DNA of 64,000 nucleotides from a virus. Shown here one piece after another: positions 48,843 to 56,945 of the stretch. The notes under the pieces are model-generated. The model saw only the letters and a list, made by a program, of their open reading frames with translations, did not search any database and was not told the origin of the DNA. Every line of letters begins with the position of its first letter. The first letter of the stretch is position 1. The translations under genes were made by a program, and so were the position numbers. The stretch lies in IMG/VR virus record IMGVR_UViG_3300024262_006558, positions 310,001 through 374,000 of that record. The stretch is one strand, 5' to 3'.

Positions 48843-49762
48843 TATAGTTTTATATTTTCAAGTTTAACAAACTCAACTCCCATATCTCTAGCTTCCTGAA
48901 ATATGTCATCAGCAATATTTTCAAACCCAGGAACTGAACTCATACAATCTTCTACAATTACCACCCTATCTAATAGCCTTTTGAAATCATCGTCTTCTTT
49001 TGAAAAGTCAATTATTTGTTTAATTGAAGTGGCTACACAATGCGACTTTGCTTCACCGCATAAATATATTTTATCCATTCCATTATCATAGCCAAACTGA
49101 GCCGTTCCAACAAGATAATTTACTAGATTCTGAACCATCATAGAATGCCTTGTTGTTTCTGATACTTGTGGCACAGGAACTTCAGCTTCAAAAATTCCAT
49201 AATGCTCAGAAAACGCGAACTGACCTTTATATAGTATTTTGTGATTATTAGCTGTAGCTATACTCCAGTCTTTAATGACTTTCATTAACGGATCATATAT
49301 AGCGTGCCCCCAACTACCCGACACGCAGTGTATAGGCCAAATTGTATGCTCTTTACCTGCTTCCTCAAGATCGCTCAAATACTCCACAGAACCTCTTTGA
49401 TATGTCATGTGAGTATCGAAGTCGTAACTTGGATCTTTCAAGTCTACTTTTTTAATGCCTCCAAACTCATCTTGAGTAATAGCTGCAGTATATTTTCTAC
49501 CTTTAGCCTCTTTGTGTTTGATTGTGGTAAATGGCTCAACTGGATTACCCTCTGGATCCATCCAGAAAGTGGGGTGCGATATATCAATCACATCATGCGT
49601 ATCTAATGATACAGCTATCCCGCTAATCTTATCTTGATTAGCTGCTATGAACTTGGATAATCTATCCATGTCATCATCCGCCCCTGGAACATATAAAGAT
49701 CCTTTTGGGTCAACGAAGTCATTTTGTGGATCTATACAAAGTATTGAAATTCTCTTTTTCAT
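48842..49762 (-). CDS. pncA: Nicotinamidase/isochorismatase-family hydrolase
   Basis: Nicotinamidase-type catalytic triad: Asp in LCIDPQNDFVDPKGSLYVPG, Lys in YKGQFAFSEHYGIFE, and Cys in CGEAKSHCVATS. The metal-site DxH is in SLDTHDVIDISHPTFW and the WPIHCVSGSWGHAI element is typical of PncA. It would turn nicotinamide into nicotinate for the Preiss-Handler route to NAD+. At about 306 aa it is longer than PncA (about 210 aa), with inserts in the first half. A second close paralogue lies at 54409-55239. Confidence 0.85.
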   Translation of the reverse strand: MKKRISILCIDPQNDFVDPKGSLYVPGADDDMDRLSKFIAANQDKISGIAVSLDTHDVIDISHPTFWMDPEGNPVEPFTTIKHKEAKGRKYTAAITQDEFGGIKKVDLKDPSYDFDTHMTYQRGSVEYLSDLEEAGKEHTIWPIHCVSGSWGHAIYDPLMKVIKDWSIATANNHKILYKGQFAFSEHYGIFEAEVPVPQVSETTRHSMMVQNLVNYLVGTAQFGYDNGMDKIYLCGEAKSHCVATSIKQIIDFSKEDDDFKRLLDRVVIVEDCMSSVPGFENIADDIFQEARDMGVEFVKLENIKL

Positions 49763-49772
49763 ATAATTTTAC

Positions 49773-50270
49773 TTATTTTATTAATTCTTCTTTTTTGATT
49801 CCTAGAAACTCTTGATAGATGTTTTCTGTCCTATCTTGGCATATTCCCTCCCACACTAGATAGAAACTACGACCTTCGGAATAAATCATTGAAACCGTTG
49901 GTTTACCTATTTTTGTGATATGTGTAAATTTATGGTGCCTACTATTATATGTCAATATAAGAGAATCTTTTATATTAATCAAGCTTTCAGTGTTTTCGTC
50001 TTTCACCCAATCATCTGGATATAACTCAAACCTATCTCTCATCTGACTTATTCCTGGTCGTAAATAATCTAGCGTATTATGTTTAAAAGTTAGAATAGAA
50101 ACTGTAACTACTATTACAACTGTTAAAGCTGTATACAGTTTTCTTTTATCCTCATATAACTGTTCTCTTTTAGTGTATAGGAACTCCCAAGTTCCCCATA
50201 ATGTAAATGCACCTATGGCTAATCCACCAAAAATACAATATAACATGAAACTATCAAAACTAATAATCAT
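49773..50270 (-). CDS. Two-helix membrane protein, paralogue of next gene
   Basis: Two N-terminal hydrophobic helices (MLYCIFGGLAIGAFTLWG; YTALTVVIVVTVSILTF) and a soluble tail containing RPGISQMRDRFELYPDDW and an ending ITKIGKPTVSMIYSEGRSF...EELIK. The next gene upstream ends in the same EELIK and has RPAVESVYIEFRENPENW, so the pair seems to derive from a duplication. Function unknown. Confidence 0.55.
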   Translation of the reverse strand: MIISFDSFMLYCIFGGLAIGAFTLWGTWEFLYTKREQLYEDKRKLYTALTVVIVVTVSILTFKHNTLDYLRPGISQMRDRFELYPDDWVKDENTESLINIKDSLILTYNSRHHKFTHITKIGKPTVSMIYSEGRSFYLVWEGICQDRTENIYQEFLGIKKEELIK

Positions 50271-50277
50271 AATACTT

Positions 50278-50766
50278 TTATTTTATTAACTCTTCTACTT
50301 TAGAGTTTTCTTCAAACTCTTTATATCTATTTTTATCGGCATCTTCACTCCTCTTGTATATTGCTAATTTAAGAAAAGAATCTTCTATTTCAGTAAGTTT
50401 AAATGAATTTTTGCCATATGGAGCCATCCAATCTCTATCTTTATTAAACCTTAAACCATCACTCTTTCTAATCCAAACATCTCCAGATAGACTCCAATTT
50501 TCTGGATTCTCTCTAAATTCTATATAAACCGATTCCACTGCTGGTCTCATTTTTATGTGATATGTTTCTATCCATAAATAAAATAATGATACTATAACAA
50601 AAGAAATCACTGGAGCCATTATAAAAATGTTTTCACTTACCCAATCACATGCTTCATTATTATAAGAAGTTTTACCATTATCGAAAATTCCATGTCTAAT
50701 TATAGCCGCTAATACAACAAACAAAACCACGCAAAAGCATATACAAAATTCTTGCAAACCTATCAT
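50278..50766 (-). CDS. Two-helix membrane protein, paralogue of preceding gene
   Basis: Same layout as its downstream neighbour: two hydrophobic helices (FCICFCVVLFVVLAAII; IFIMAPVISFVIVSLFYLW), then a tail with RPAVESVYIEFRENPENW and the C-terminus VEELIK. They lie between a nicotinamidase and the kinase gene of the TerY-P-like cluster, so a membrane sensor for that system is possible but unproven. Confidence 0.55.
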   Translation of the reverse strand: MIGLQEFCICFCVVLFVVLAAIIRHGIFDNGKTSYNNEACDWVSENIFIMAPVISFVIVSLFYLWIETYHIKMRPAVESVYIEFRENPENWSLSGDVWIRKSDGLRFNKDRDWMAPYGKNSFKLTEIEDSFLKLAIYKRSEDADKNRYKEFEENSKVEELIK

Positions 50767-50767
50767 A

Positions 50768-52462
50768 CTATTTTTTATTTAAAAGATAAACATCATCTTC
50801 CCACGCTATGATTCCAGCGTTAGTTACATACAAAGATGTGGAATCTGAAGTAAAACTGCAAGAGATTGAAGCTATTTCTTGAAAATCTGATGTTCTAATA
50901 ACTTTAATACCTCCATCATTCGGTTCAAATATCATACCCGCAGCCTTTCCTCCGAACTCATACATTCTCTTAACTTCATTTGGAGAAAATACAACCTTCA
51001 TCCCATCTATTTTGAAATACTTGTATTTCAACTCTGGGCCTTCTATATATTGAGCTATTCCTAAATTAGCTTTTTGGAAAACTAATTTTACATTATCCTG
51101 AAACGCTACATTATTCATAGCTTTGCCTGAATTATATAACAACCTCTTTTTGCCTCCAAGATTTTGCATATACGCTCCACGATTGATAAATCCTTTTGAG
51201 AAAACATCTTGAACTTCTACTCTCAATCTATCATTAGATGGCTGAAAAATCTCATCAAGATACACGTTGGTCATTTTATCATCCCCAATCATAACCAACA
51301 TATTTTCATATTGATTAAATGAAGGTTCATCATCAAAAGTGAAGTTTTTTATCTTAGTTCTTTCTTTTTCCGATTTGATATAATATAAACTATTCCCTCT
51401 CTTTCCATAAATAAATTTATCTGTAAGGAAGATGAATTCATATTCATCTCTAGAAAGAGCAAATTTCTGTCTTACATGCCCTTTGTTGGAGCTGTCATAA
51501 ATGATGTAATTTTCATCGGTAGCTATATAGCCTTGATTCTCCATAAAAAAGACATTGTTCACCTCTAGTGAACTAGTAATGCAGCTCACGTTTACATCTT
51601 TGTCAGAGAACTGTGCAGGCTTTATTTTTTTAACTTTCTTAGTAGCAGCTACTGGAGTTCCAGCTAATGACATGAGAAATCTGTCACCTTCACAGTATAA
51701 CAAATCATATTGATTGGTTAAAGATACATCCGTTATAGGCTCATACGCTTTGGGTATTTTTATATCGGGATCTTTTTTAAATACGGGGAGCTTCAACTTC
51801 ATACGATCCTCAATTTTCTTATGCACTTTATGCACTCCTTTAAATGGGTGTATGTGCGTAAGCATGTTGAATATGAGGACAGACAACGCGAAGAAGTCGC
51901 TAGTTTCAGCAACTGTTCCTCCATGTAAATAATCTCTTATGTCTTGCAGTAAAATTCCAGAGTGAGGATGGTTTGGAGTCTGATAAGAATCCACATCAAT
52001 CAGTCTTAAATCACCTTTGTTATTGATCATAACATTGAACTGGTTTAGATCTCCTATAACCACTTCATTCTTATGAGCGTATTCAACGGATTTAATTAAT
52101 GCTTCACCAATCTTTCTCTTTATCTTGTCAGTGATATTGTTTCTTCCGCAAAAGTTCTTGGCAAATATACTAGACAAAGGAAAGAATCCTTGCCCTAAAT
52201 ACTCCATGGTAAACCCAACGATCTGGTCGTTCTGATTCATTAACAGCTCTCTAGGGGACACGAATAGAGTCTGATCTAAACCACTAAGGTAATCAAACTG
52301 ATCTTCCGTTATAGGGGTTATATTGTCATGATATATTTTCGCAACAATACTTGAATCGCTCTTGATAGATATGATTCTACCTTCCCCTCCTCTATGTATC
52401 TCATCTACCTCGTCAATCGCATATCGATTCCCTAAAGGTGTCTTTAACTGAAGTAATGCCAT
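50768..52462 (-). CDS. Protein kinase of TerY-P type with C-terminal propeller-like region
   Basis: Ser/Thr kinase-like core: glycine loop RGGEGRI (residues 24-30), Lys42 in VAKIYHD, catalytic loop IGDLNQFNVMIN (136-147) where HRD is changed to GDLN, and metal motif LIDVDSY (154-160) where DFG is changed to DVD. These alterations are like those of the kinase in TerY-P systems. The last 260 residues are beta-rich repeats (for example YIATDENYIIYDSS, KFIYGKRGNSLYYIKS), perhaps a propeller. PP2C and vWA genes follow upstream. Confidence 0.78.
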   Translation of the reverse strand: MALLQLKTPLGNRYAIDEVDEIHRGGEGRIISIKSDSSIVAKIYHDNITPITEDQFDYLSGLDQTLFVSPRELLMNQNDQIVGFTMEYLGQGFFPLSSIFAKNFCGRNNITDKIKRKIGEALIKSVEYAHKNEVVIGDLNQFNVMINNKGDLRLIDVDSYQTPNHPHSGILLQDIRDYLHGGTVAETSDFFALSVLIFNMLTHIHPFKGVHKVHKKIEDRMKLKLPVFKKDPDIKIPKAYEPITDVSLTNQYDLLYCEGDRFLMSLAGTPVAATKKVKKIKPAQFSDKDVNVSCITSSLEVNNVFFMENQGYIATDENYIIYDSSNKGHVRQKFALSRDEYEFIFLTDKFIYGKRGNSLYYIKSEKERTKIKNFTFDDEPSFNQYENMLVMIGDDKMTNVYLDEIFQPSNDRLRVEVQDVFSKGFINRGAYMQNLGGKKRLLYNSGKAMNNVAFQDNVKLVFQKANLGIAQYIEGPELKYKYFKIDGMKVVFSPNEVKRMYEFGGKAAGMIFEPNDGGIKVIRTSDFQEIASISCSFTSDSTSLYVTNAGIIAWEDDVYLLNKK

Positions 52463-52466
52463 ACTA

Positions 52467-53243
52467 TTAAAATTCTAAGTGTAATTGATCATCAGATATT
52501 ACAATTCTGTAAATACCCAAATCATCTCTATGATTCCATCCTTTATTTCTAAGGATGTTTACTTTTCTCTCCAACATTGTTGGGTTACCTAAAAACCTTA
52601 TGTCTTCTGAAAGATAAGCGGCTGGATCCTCTATATCTGGAGAAACGCCATGGTTAGGAACATATGAAGTAATCCCATCTGTAGCAATAGTCACGTCTCT
52701 AATTTGAGGCACAGTGAAGTCTATTACATTCTTTGCAAATCTAGGAGTTTCTACTATTCCATCATACCAATTCTCAAAAGAAGACAGGTCATTAATATCT
52801 CCCAAATGATATGCAATATAATTGGGAGCATTACTTTGCTCTATTTCATGGCGTTGACCATTAATTGAAACAAAACCATCTCCAATAACAGCGATGTAAC
52901 CACTATTATCTCTCACATCTCTTACTAGAAGTATGATAGTCGCTAGAAGATCGTTAGTGTTTAATCCTAAATCTTCTTTAACTCTTTTGAGTCTACAAGA
53001 AAATGAGTAAAGCAATTGTTTCGAAAGTTCTTTTGGAGTTTCATCTCCAAGAACCATATGCTCTTTACAAGTGTTTTCAAATAATCTAGCAAATAAAGTA
53101 GAGGCAAAATGTGAATCTCTACCGCTTGAACAACCATCAAATACAGCGGATACAAAATACTGCCCCTCATAATCATGAAAGAAATTGAAATCTTCGCACC
53201 AATTTTTGTGATCGGCGCCTTGTTTTAACAAACTATATATCAT
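52467..53243 (-). CDS. PP2C-family protein phosphatase
   Basis: PP2C metal-binding motifs in order: KNWCEDFNFF, AVFDGCSSGRDS, GYIAVIGDGFVS, TIATDGITSYV and NHRDDLGIYRIV. It is 258 aa, a single catalytic domain. It removes phosphate from Ser/Thr. With the kinase directly downstream and the TerY-type vWA protein upstream it forms the three-gene set known as the TerY-P triad, a stress/phosphorylation module. Confidence 0.82.
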   Translation of the reverse strand: MIYSLLKQGADHKNWCEDFNFFHDYEGQYFVSAVFDGCSSGRDSHFASTLFARLFENTCKEHMVLGDETPKELSKQLLYSFSCRLKRVKEDLGLNTNDLLATIILLVRDVRDNSGYIAVIGDGFVSINGQRHEIEQSNAPNYIAYHLGDINDLSSFENWYDGIVETPRFAKNVIDFTVPQIRDVTIATDGITSYVPNHGVSPDIEDPAAYLSEDIRFLGNPTMLERKVNILRNKGWNHRDDLGIYRIVISDDQLHLEF

Positions 53244-53247
53244 TTAA

Positions 53248-53589
53248 TTATATTTGCGTAAATTCTGTGTCACTAAAATCAGCTGCTTCATATGGAGCAT
53301 AATAGAAAGAAAAGCTGAACGCTATCCCATAATCAATAAACTCACATACATTTTTTACACATCCATCAGATTTTTTATTCCAATCAGGAGTACTTACAGC
53401 TTTAAGTTTATACTTATCTTTCAAAGCAATATAAACATCGTGTAAATGATTATCTTCTGGTTCAGATTCGTCCTCGCCAGTTATATAATTAAGGAACTGT
53501 TCATGTAAACCAAGGTTGTGATTAACAACAAAAGTTTTAAAATTTATTCCTGAATCTTCAATGTCTTTTTTTATTTCTTCTAATGTCAT
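53248..53589 (-). CDS. Hypothetical acidic protein inside the TerY-P-like cluster
   Basis: I start it at ATG 53589 (MTLEEIKKDIEDSGINF) and not the TTG nine bases upstream. 113 residues, acidic, with a compact alpha/beta look (AIALKDKYKLKAVSTPDW, then AFSFSFYYAPYEAADF). No family recognised. It is the only extra gene between the PP2C and the vWA protein and is separated from the latter by a terminator. Confidence 0.5.
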   Translation of the reverse strand: MTLEEIKKDIEDSGINFKTFVVNHNLGLHEQFLNYITGEDESEPEDNHLHDVYIALKDKYKLKAVSTPDWNKKSDGCVKNVCEFIDYGIAFSFSFYYAPYEAADFSDTEFTQI

Positions 53590-53613
53590 GATTAACAATG
53601 TTTAAAGATAATA

Positions 53614-53635
53614 AAAAGGGGCTTAGGCCCCTTTT
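53614..53635 (-). terminator. Terminator after the vWA (TerY-like) gene
   Basis: AAAAGGGGC / GCCCCTTTT hairpin just after the vWA stop. Confidence 0.75.
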
Positions 53636-53637
53636 GA

Positions 53638-54381
53638 TTAGAAGTCTATATCTGGAATTCCTTGACCGCTTGATACGGATGAAATAGATTGAGAAATAAA
53701 CCCAATCATATCTCTGATATCTTTTGCGCTATTACCCATCTTAGCTAAGTGATGGATGCCCATATCTTGCTGAGCTCTAGTGAAGTCACCTTCATCCCCT
53801 AAACCAAAAAGGATAGTAGTGAAAGAGAATGCGCTACGCTCTTCAGCCGATAAAGCATCGATCTTTTGCTTAACAATATGAGCAGGGTTACGAGAAGAAT
53901 TATCATCTCCATCAGTAATGACGAAAACAAGAGTCTTCACATCAATACCAGCATCTTCCTGATCTTCTCTATAAGCAACAGCTTTATCAATCGCTGAAGC
54001 AACAGCATCATAAAGAGCCGTTGATCCCCCAAGACCACTTGCTCCAAAATCAACATCTTGTAAAGTATTGATTGGCTGGAACCCGTTTCTTACAAGAATG
54101 TTTTGAGGTTCAGAGAACTCAACAACGGATACAAACAAATTGTTTGCTACGTGTGAATTACCCATCTCTTGAACAAACTCATTATAAGCTTTGCTCATGT
54201 CCCCTAGCACTCCATGCATAGAGTAAGACTTATCAATTACGAATACCGCATTGATGATGTCGGTAACTTCGATATCATCAATATTAAAATTACCCGTAGC
54301 ATCGCCAAAGGTTACCCCTCCAAAATCGGGCGCATCATTCTGAGGCGCTACGCTTTGGACATTTTGTGTTTCATCTGCCAT
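53638..54381 (-). CDS. terY: TerY-like von Willebrand factor A protein
   Basis: vWA domain with an intact MIDAS: DKSYSM (residues 50-55; the DxSxS motif), a Thr in GLGGSTALYDAVAS and an Asp in VFVITDGDDNSSRN. An acidic, disordered N-terminal tail of about 40 residues precedes it. TerY proteins bind metal and act with a kinase and a PP2C phosphatase; both are encoded next to this gene. The set has been linked to tellurite and stress responses. A copy on a phage is unexpected. Confidence 0.82.
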   Translation of the reverse strand: MADETQNVQSVAPQNDAPDFGGVTFGDATGNFNIDDIEVTDIINAVFVIDKSYSMHGVLGDMSKAYNEFVQEMGNSHVANNLFVSVVEFSEPQNILVRNGFQPINTLQDVDFGASGLGGSTALYDAVASAIDKAVAYREDQEDAGIDVKTLVFVITDGDDNSSRNPAHIVKQKIDALSAEERSAFSFTTILFGLGDEGDFTRAQQDMGIHHLAKMGNSAKDIRDMIGFISQSISSVSSGQGIPDIDF

Positions 54382-54408
54382 GACAGTATTTTTTTATGTT
54401 AAAATTTA

Positions 54409-55239
54409 TTAAACTTGCGTTTGAGAAGTTGACTTAACAGTCCTGCCTTCTAATGCATCATTCGTGTTAGAAAAACGAATGTTATTTTGTCTAGCTCGAT
54501 CATATATTGGATCAGCAAGAGTTTCAAACCCTGGAACAACACTCATAGCATCTTCCAAAATGATAAACTTGCTTGCTAAGTCTGGAGCTAAATCCATCGC
54601 TTGCTTAAGCGTATTAGCTACACAGTGAGACTCGGCCTCTCCAGCAAAATAAACGTTTTGGAATTTCTCCAAACTTCTAATAAGCTTTTGATTTAATTGA
54701 GTTGACTGTTCCCCTTGAACTTCAACGTTAGCCCTAAAAGCTCCGAAGTGTTCAACTAAAGGATATTCCCCTTTTTGTACATATTGTACGAATTTACCTG
54801 GAGAAGCATTTACCCATTGCGCTAAAGCGTCAGCTAAAGGTCCGTAGATTGCATGACCTTCAGTACCTCTGATACAGTGAGTAGGCCATATACAGTGAGG
54901 ATATTCCCCTTGATCTTCAAGATCAGCGATATACTTAACAACTTGAGGACCAAAAGCTTTTGGAGTCCAAGTTCCATTCTCGATATCTTCAGAAGTGATA
55001 ATTGTGAAAGGATTTGGACTGTTTCCATCTTTATCTTCCCAAAGAGTTGGGTGAGCAATGTCGTTAATGTGATGCGTGTCAAGCGTTACCGCTATAGCAT
55101 CAATAGTCTCAATGTTGTTGAGAATCCATTCAGCAAGACGTTCCATGTCTTTATCCGCTCCAGGTACATATAAGGACCCTTTTGGATCACAAAAATCTAC
55201 TTGAGGATCTATACAAAGTAATGCATTTTTAGTTGCCAT
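54409..55239 (-). CDS. pncA: Nicotinamidase-family hydrolase, second copy
   Basis: Close paralogue of the gene at 48842: LCIDPQVDFCDPKGSLYVPG (Asp), TLDTHHINDIAHPTLW (DxH metal site), WPTHCIRGTEGHAIYG, VQKGEYPLVEHFGAF (Lys) and AGEAESHCVANTLKQ (Cys). All triad positions are retained. It is 276 aa. Two such enzymes in one phage suggest either dose or different substrates. It is immediately upstream of the vWA gene. Confidence 0.83.
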   Translation of the reverse strand: MATKNALLCIDPQVDFCDPKGSLYVPGADKDMERLAEWILNNIETIDAIAVTLDTHHINDIAHPTLWEDKDGNSPNPFTIITSEDIENGTWTPKAFGPQVVKYIADLEDQGEYPHCIWPTHCIRGTEGHAIYGPLADALAQWVNASPGKFVQYVQKGEYPLVEHFGAFRANVEVQGEQSTQLNQKLIRSLEKFQNVYFAGEAESHCVANTLKQAMDLAPDLASKFIILEDAMSVVPGFETLADPIYDRARQNNIRFSNTNDALEGRTVKSTSQTQV

Positions 55240-55250
55240 AATTTTTCTTT

Positions 55251-55844
55251 TTAGTTTATGTAAAATTTCATTTCTTGTTCAGTGTCACAATTGTAACTTT
55301 TCAAATGCCCTTCTTCACCTTGCATGCCGATGGTGCAAAGAACATACTGAACACCTTCTCTGCCTTCATCTAATTGGGATAATTTGAATTTTTTTAAAAC
55401 ATCTTCACGATCGGAAATGTATGAATTACGCTGTATTTGTTGAGTAACAATAACTTCATACCCATCTTCTTCCTGAGAAATATTATAAAGGTCTTCATCT
55501 ATCTTACCTATAATTTCAAGATAGCTAAGATCATTTTCTGACCCATCTCCTAGAGTTAAATTACCTATACCATCAATAACAATAGAGTCATATCCTGGAT
55601 AATTTTTTAACTTCCTAATAATATCATTAACGCTAGATCCTAAATCCAACTCTACAATTTTTATGTTATTACCACCACTTAATAAATTATTACTATTAAG
55701 TAACATATCCATCCTATTGAGCACATCTTTCATTCTCCACTCAGACACAAAGAAAACAAAATTAGTTTCTGGTCTAGATATCATATGAGCAAGCAATGAA
55801 ATGTTATTACCACTCCCAACAGTTCCGCAAAATTTCTTATACAT
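55251..55844 (-). CDS. Possible RecA/DnaB-fold ATPase-like protein with worn Walker A
   Basis: Has the flow of a RecA-like domain: KFCGTVGSGNNISLLAHM where Walker A GxxGxGKT is expected, then DSIVIDGIGNL as a Walker B-like segment, and EVIVTQQIQRNSYISD as a sensor-like motif. The missing Lys/Thr in the first loop makes ATP hydrolysis doubtful. A degraded recombinase/helicase-like protein or a structural variant is possible. It overlaps the Tpt1 gene. Confidence 0.45.
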   Translation of the reverse strand: MYKKFCGTVGSGNNISLLAHMISRPETNFVFFVSEWRMKDVLNRMDMLLNSNNLLSGGNNIKIVELDLGSSVNDIIRKLKNYPGYDSIVIDGIGNLTLGDGSENDLSYLEIIGKIDEDLYNISQEEDGYEVIVTQQIQRNSYISDREDVLKKFKLSQLDEGREGVQYVLCTIGMQGEEGHLKSYNCDTEQEMKFYIN

Positions 55845-56367
55845 TTTTTATATATTTTAAAGGTACAAACTCCGTTAAATAAACTCCATTCTCAGAACGA
55901 TAAAACACATATCCATCGTTATGCATTCTCTTAGCTTCAATAGTTAATATTGAATGCTCTCCTTTACGAGATCCTACATTATCTGCAGTCTCTACATCTT
56001 CAGAAAGATGTACAGCATGTCGTTTCATTTTACTAATACCGTCTTCCATAATTAAAGGTACAGTTTTAGTTGCGGTCCCATGATATAGATCAAATGGAGG
56101 AATAACTGCCTCAAGTTGTAAATCTATATTTTCAACCGAGTGCCCTTGATTCGCTCTTATCTTAGATTTATCTTCACTGAAAGCGAATCTCTTTTTATTA
56201 TTTGTTTCAACGATTTCTTCTAATATCTCCATAGTTAACCCTTCAATCTTATCCAGTAGAAAAGACACATCGGCCCAACCATTTTTATCCAACTCTAAAC
56301 CAATAGCCTCTGGCTTATGTCTAAGTACTTTTGAAAGTAGTCTAGATGTATTGTTTTTGTTTCCCAT
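55837..56367 (-). CDS. kptA: RNA 2'-phosphotransferase (KptA/Tpt1)
   Basis: Tpt1 motifs in order: LLSKVLRHKPEAIGLELDKN (Arg-His), FAFSEDKSKIRANQGHSV (the RxNQGHS motif), DLYHGTATKT, RHAVHLSEDVETA and the final FYRSENGVYLTEFVP. Length 176 aa is normal. The enzyme moves an internal 2'-phosphate from RNA to NAD+, giving ADP-ribose 1'',2''-cyclic phosphate and nicotinamide, so it links RNA repair with NAD+ metabolism. It suits the other repair genes here. Confidence 0.92.
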   Translation of the reverse strand: MGNKNNTSRLLSKVLRHKPEAIGLELDKNGWADVSFLLDKIEGLTMEILEEIVETNNKKRFAFSEDKSKIRANQGHSVENIDLQLEAVIPPFDLYHGTATKTVPLIMEDGISKMKRHAVHLSEDVETADNVGSRKGEHSILTIEAKRMHNDGYVFYRSENGVYLTEFVPLKYIKNV

Positions 56368-56368
56368 T

Positions 56369-56668
56369 TTAGAATAAAATAAGTGCAGTTACCCAAGTAA
56401 ACAATAGAGAAATTAAACATATAAATCCTCCATTTAAAATTTGCTTAAGTAAAATTGTGGTGACATCTTCACCTTCATCTTTGGGAGTCTTGTAAAATAA
56501 TAAACCTTTTACAGCAAATAATATATAAGCTTGTGTAGCTGTTATTTTGAAAATGCCAAATGCTGGCACCATCAAAGAATTCCATTGATATGCAAATACA
56601 TTTGCGAATGCAATAGCCATTAATGCTCCTACTATAATAGCTACTGTTATTTGTCCTATTGCTTTCAT
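56369..56668 (-). CDS. Small membrane protein, 99 aa
   Basis: Three hydrophobic segments (ITVAIIVGALMAIAFANVFA; AYILFAVKGLLFY; GFICLISLLFTWVTALILF) with an acidic loop between the second and third. No family recognised. Three bases separate it from the next upstream gene. Confidence 0.5.
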   Translation of the reverse strand: MKAIGQITVAIIVGALMAIAFANVFAYQWNSLMVPAFGIFKITATQAYILFAVKGLLFYKTPKDEGEDVTTILLKQILNGGFICLISLLFTWVTALILF

Positions 56669-56671
56669 TTT

Positions 56672-56887
56672 TTAATCTTTATAAATTACACATGTTAAAA
56701 TTACCGATAAATACAACGTAATACCAAACCAATATAAAGGATCAAATATACCATCTATTTCTGATAAAACCCATGAAACTACATATATGACGCAGGAACT
56801 ATAGAAAATAATTTTCCTTATTTTCCATCTACCCTGCTTGGTCTCCATTAATTTGTCTATTGATATTTTACTAATCTTTTCTATCAT
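56672..56887 (-). CDS. Small membrane protein, 71 aa
   Basis: A basic N-terminal helix (KISIDKLMETKQGRWKIRK) is followed by two hydrophobic stretches (IIFYSSCVIYVVSWVLS; LYWFGITLYLSVILTCVIY). Unknown. It is preceded by the phage promoter motif, so it starts a transcription unit with the Tpt1 region. Confidence 0.5.
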   Translation of the reverse strand: MIEKISKISIDKLMETKQGRWKIRKIIFYSSCVIYVVSWVLSEIDGIFDPLYWFGITLYLSVILTCVIYKD

Positions 56888-56910
56888 TCTATGGAACCTA
56901 CATTACCTTA

Positions 56911-56943
56911 CTATATCTAACGTTGTTTTCCATTAAATGTTGC
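56911..56943 (-). promoter_or_regulatory. Phage promoter family member
   Basis: Leftward GCAACATTTA, then AACGTTAGATATAG with 22 positions from G to C, about 25 bases before ATG 56887. The downstream box departs from TTATAT. Confidence 0.5.
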
Positions 56944-56945
56944 AT

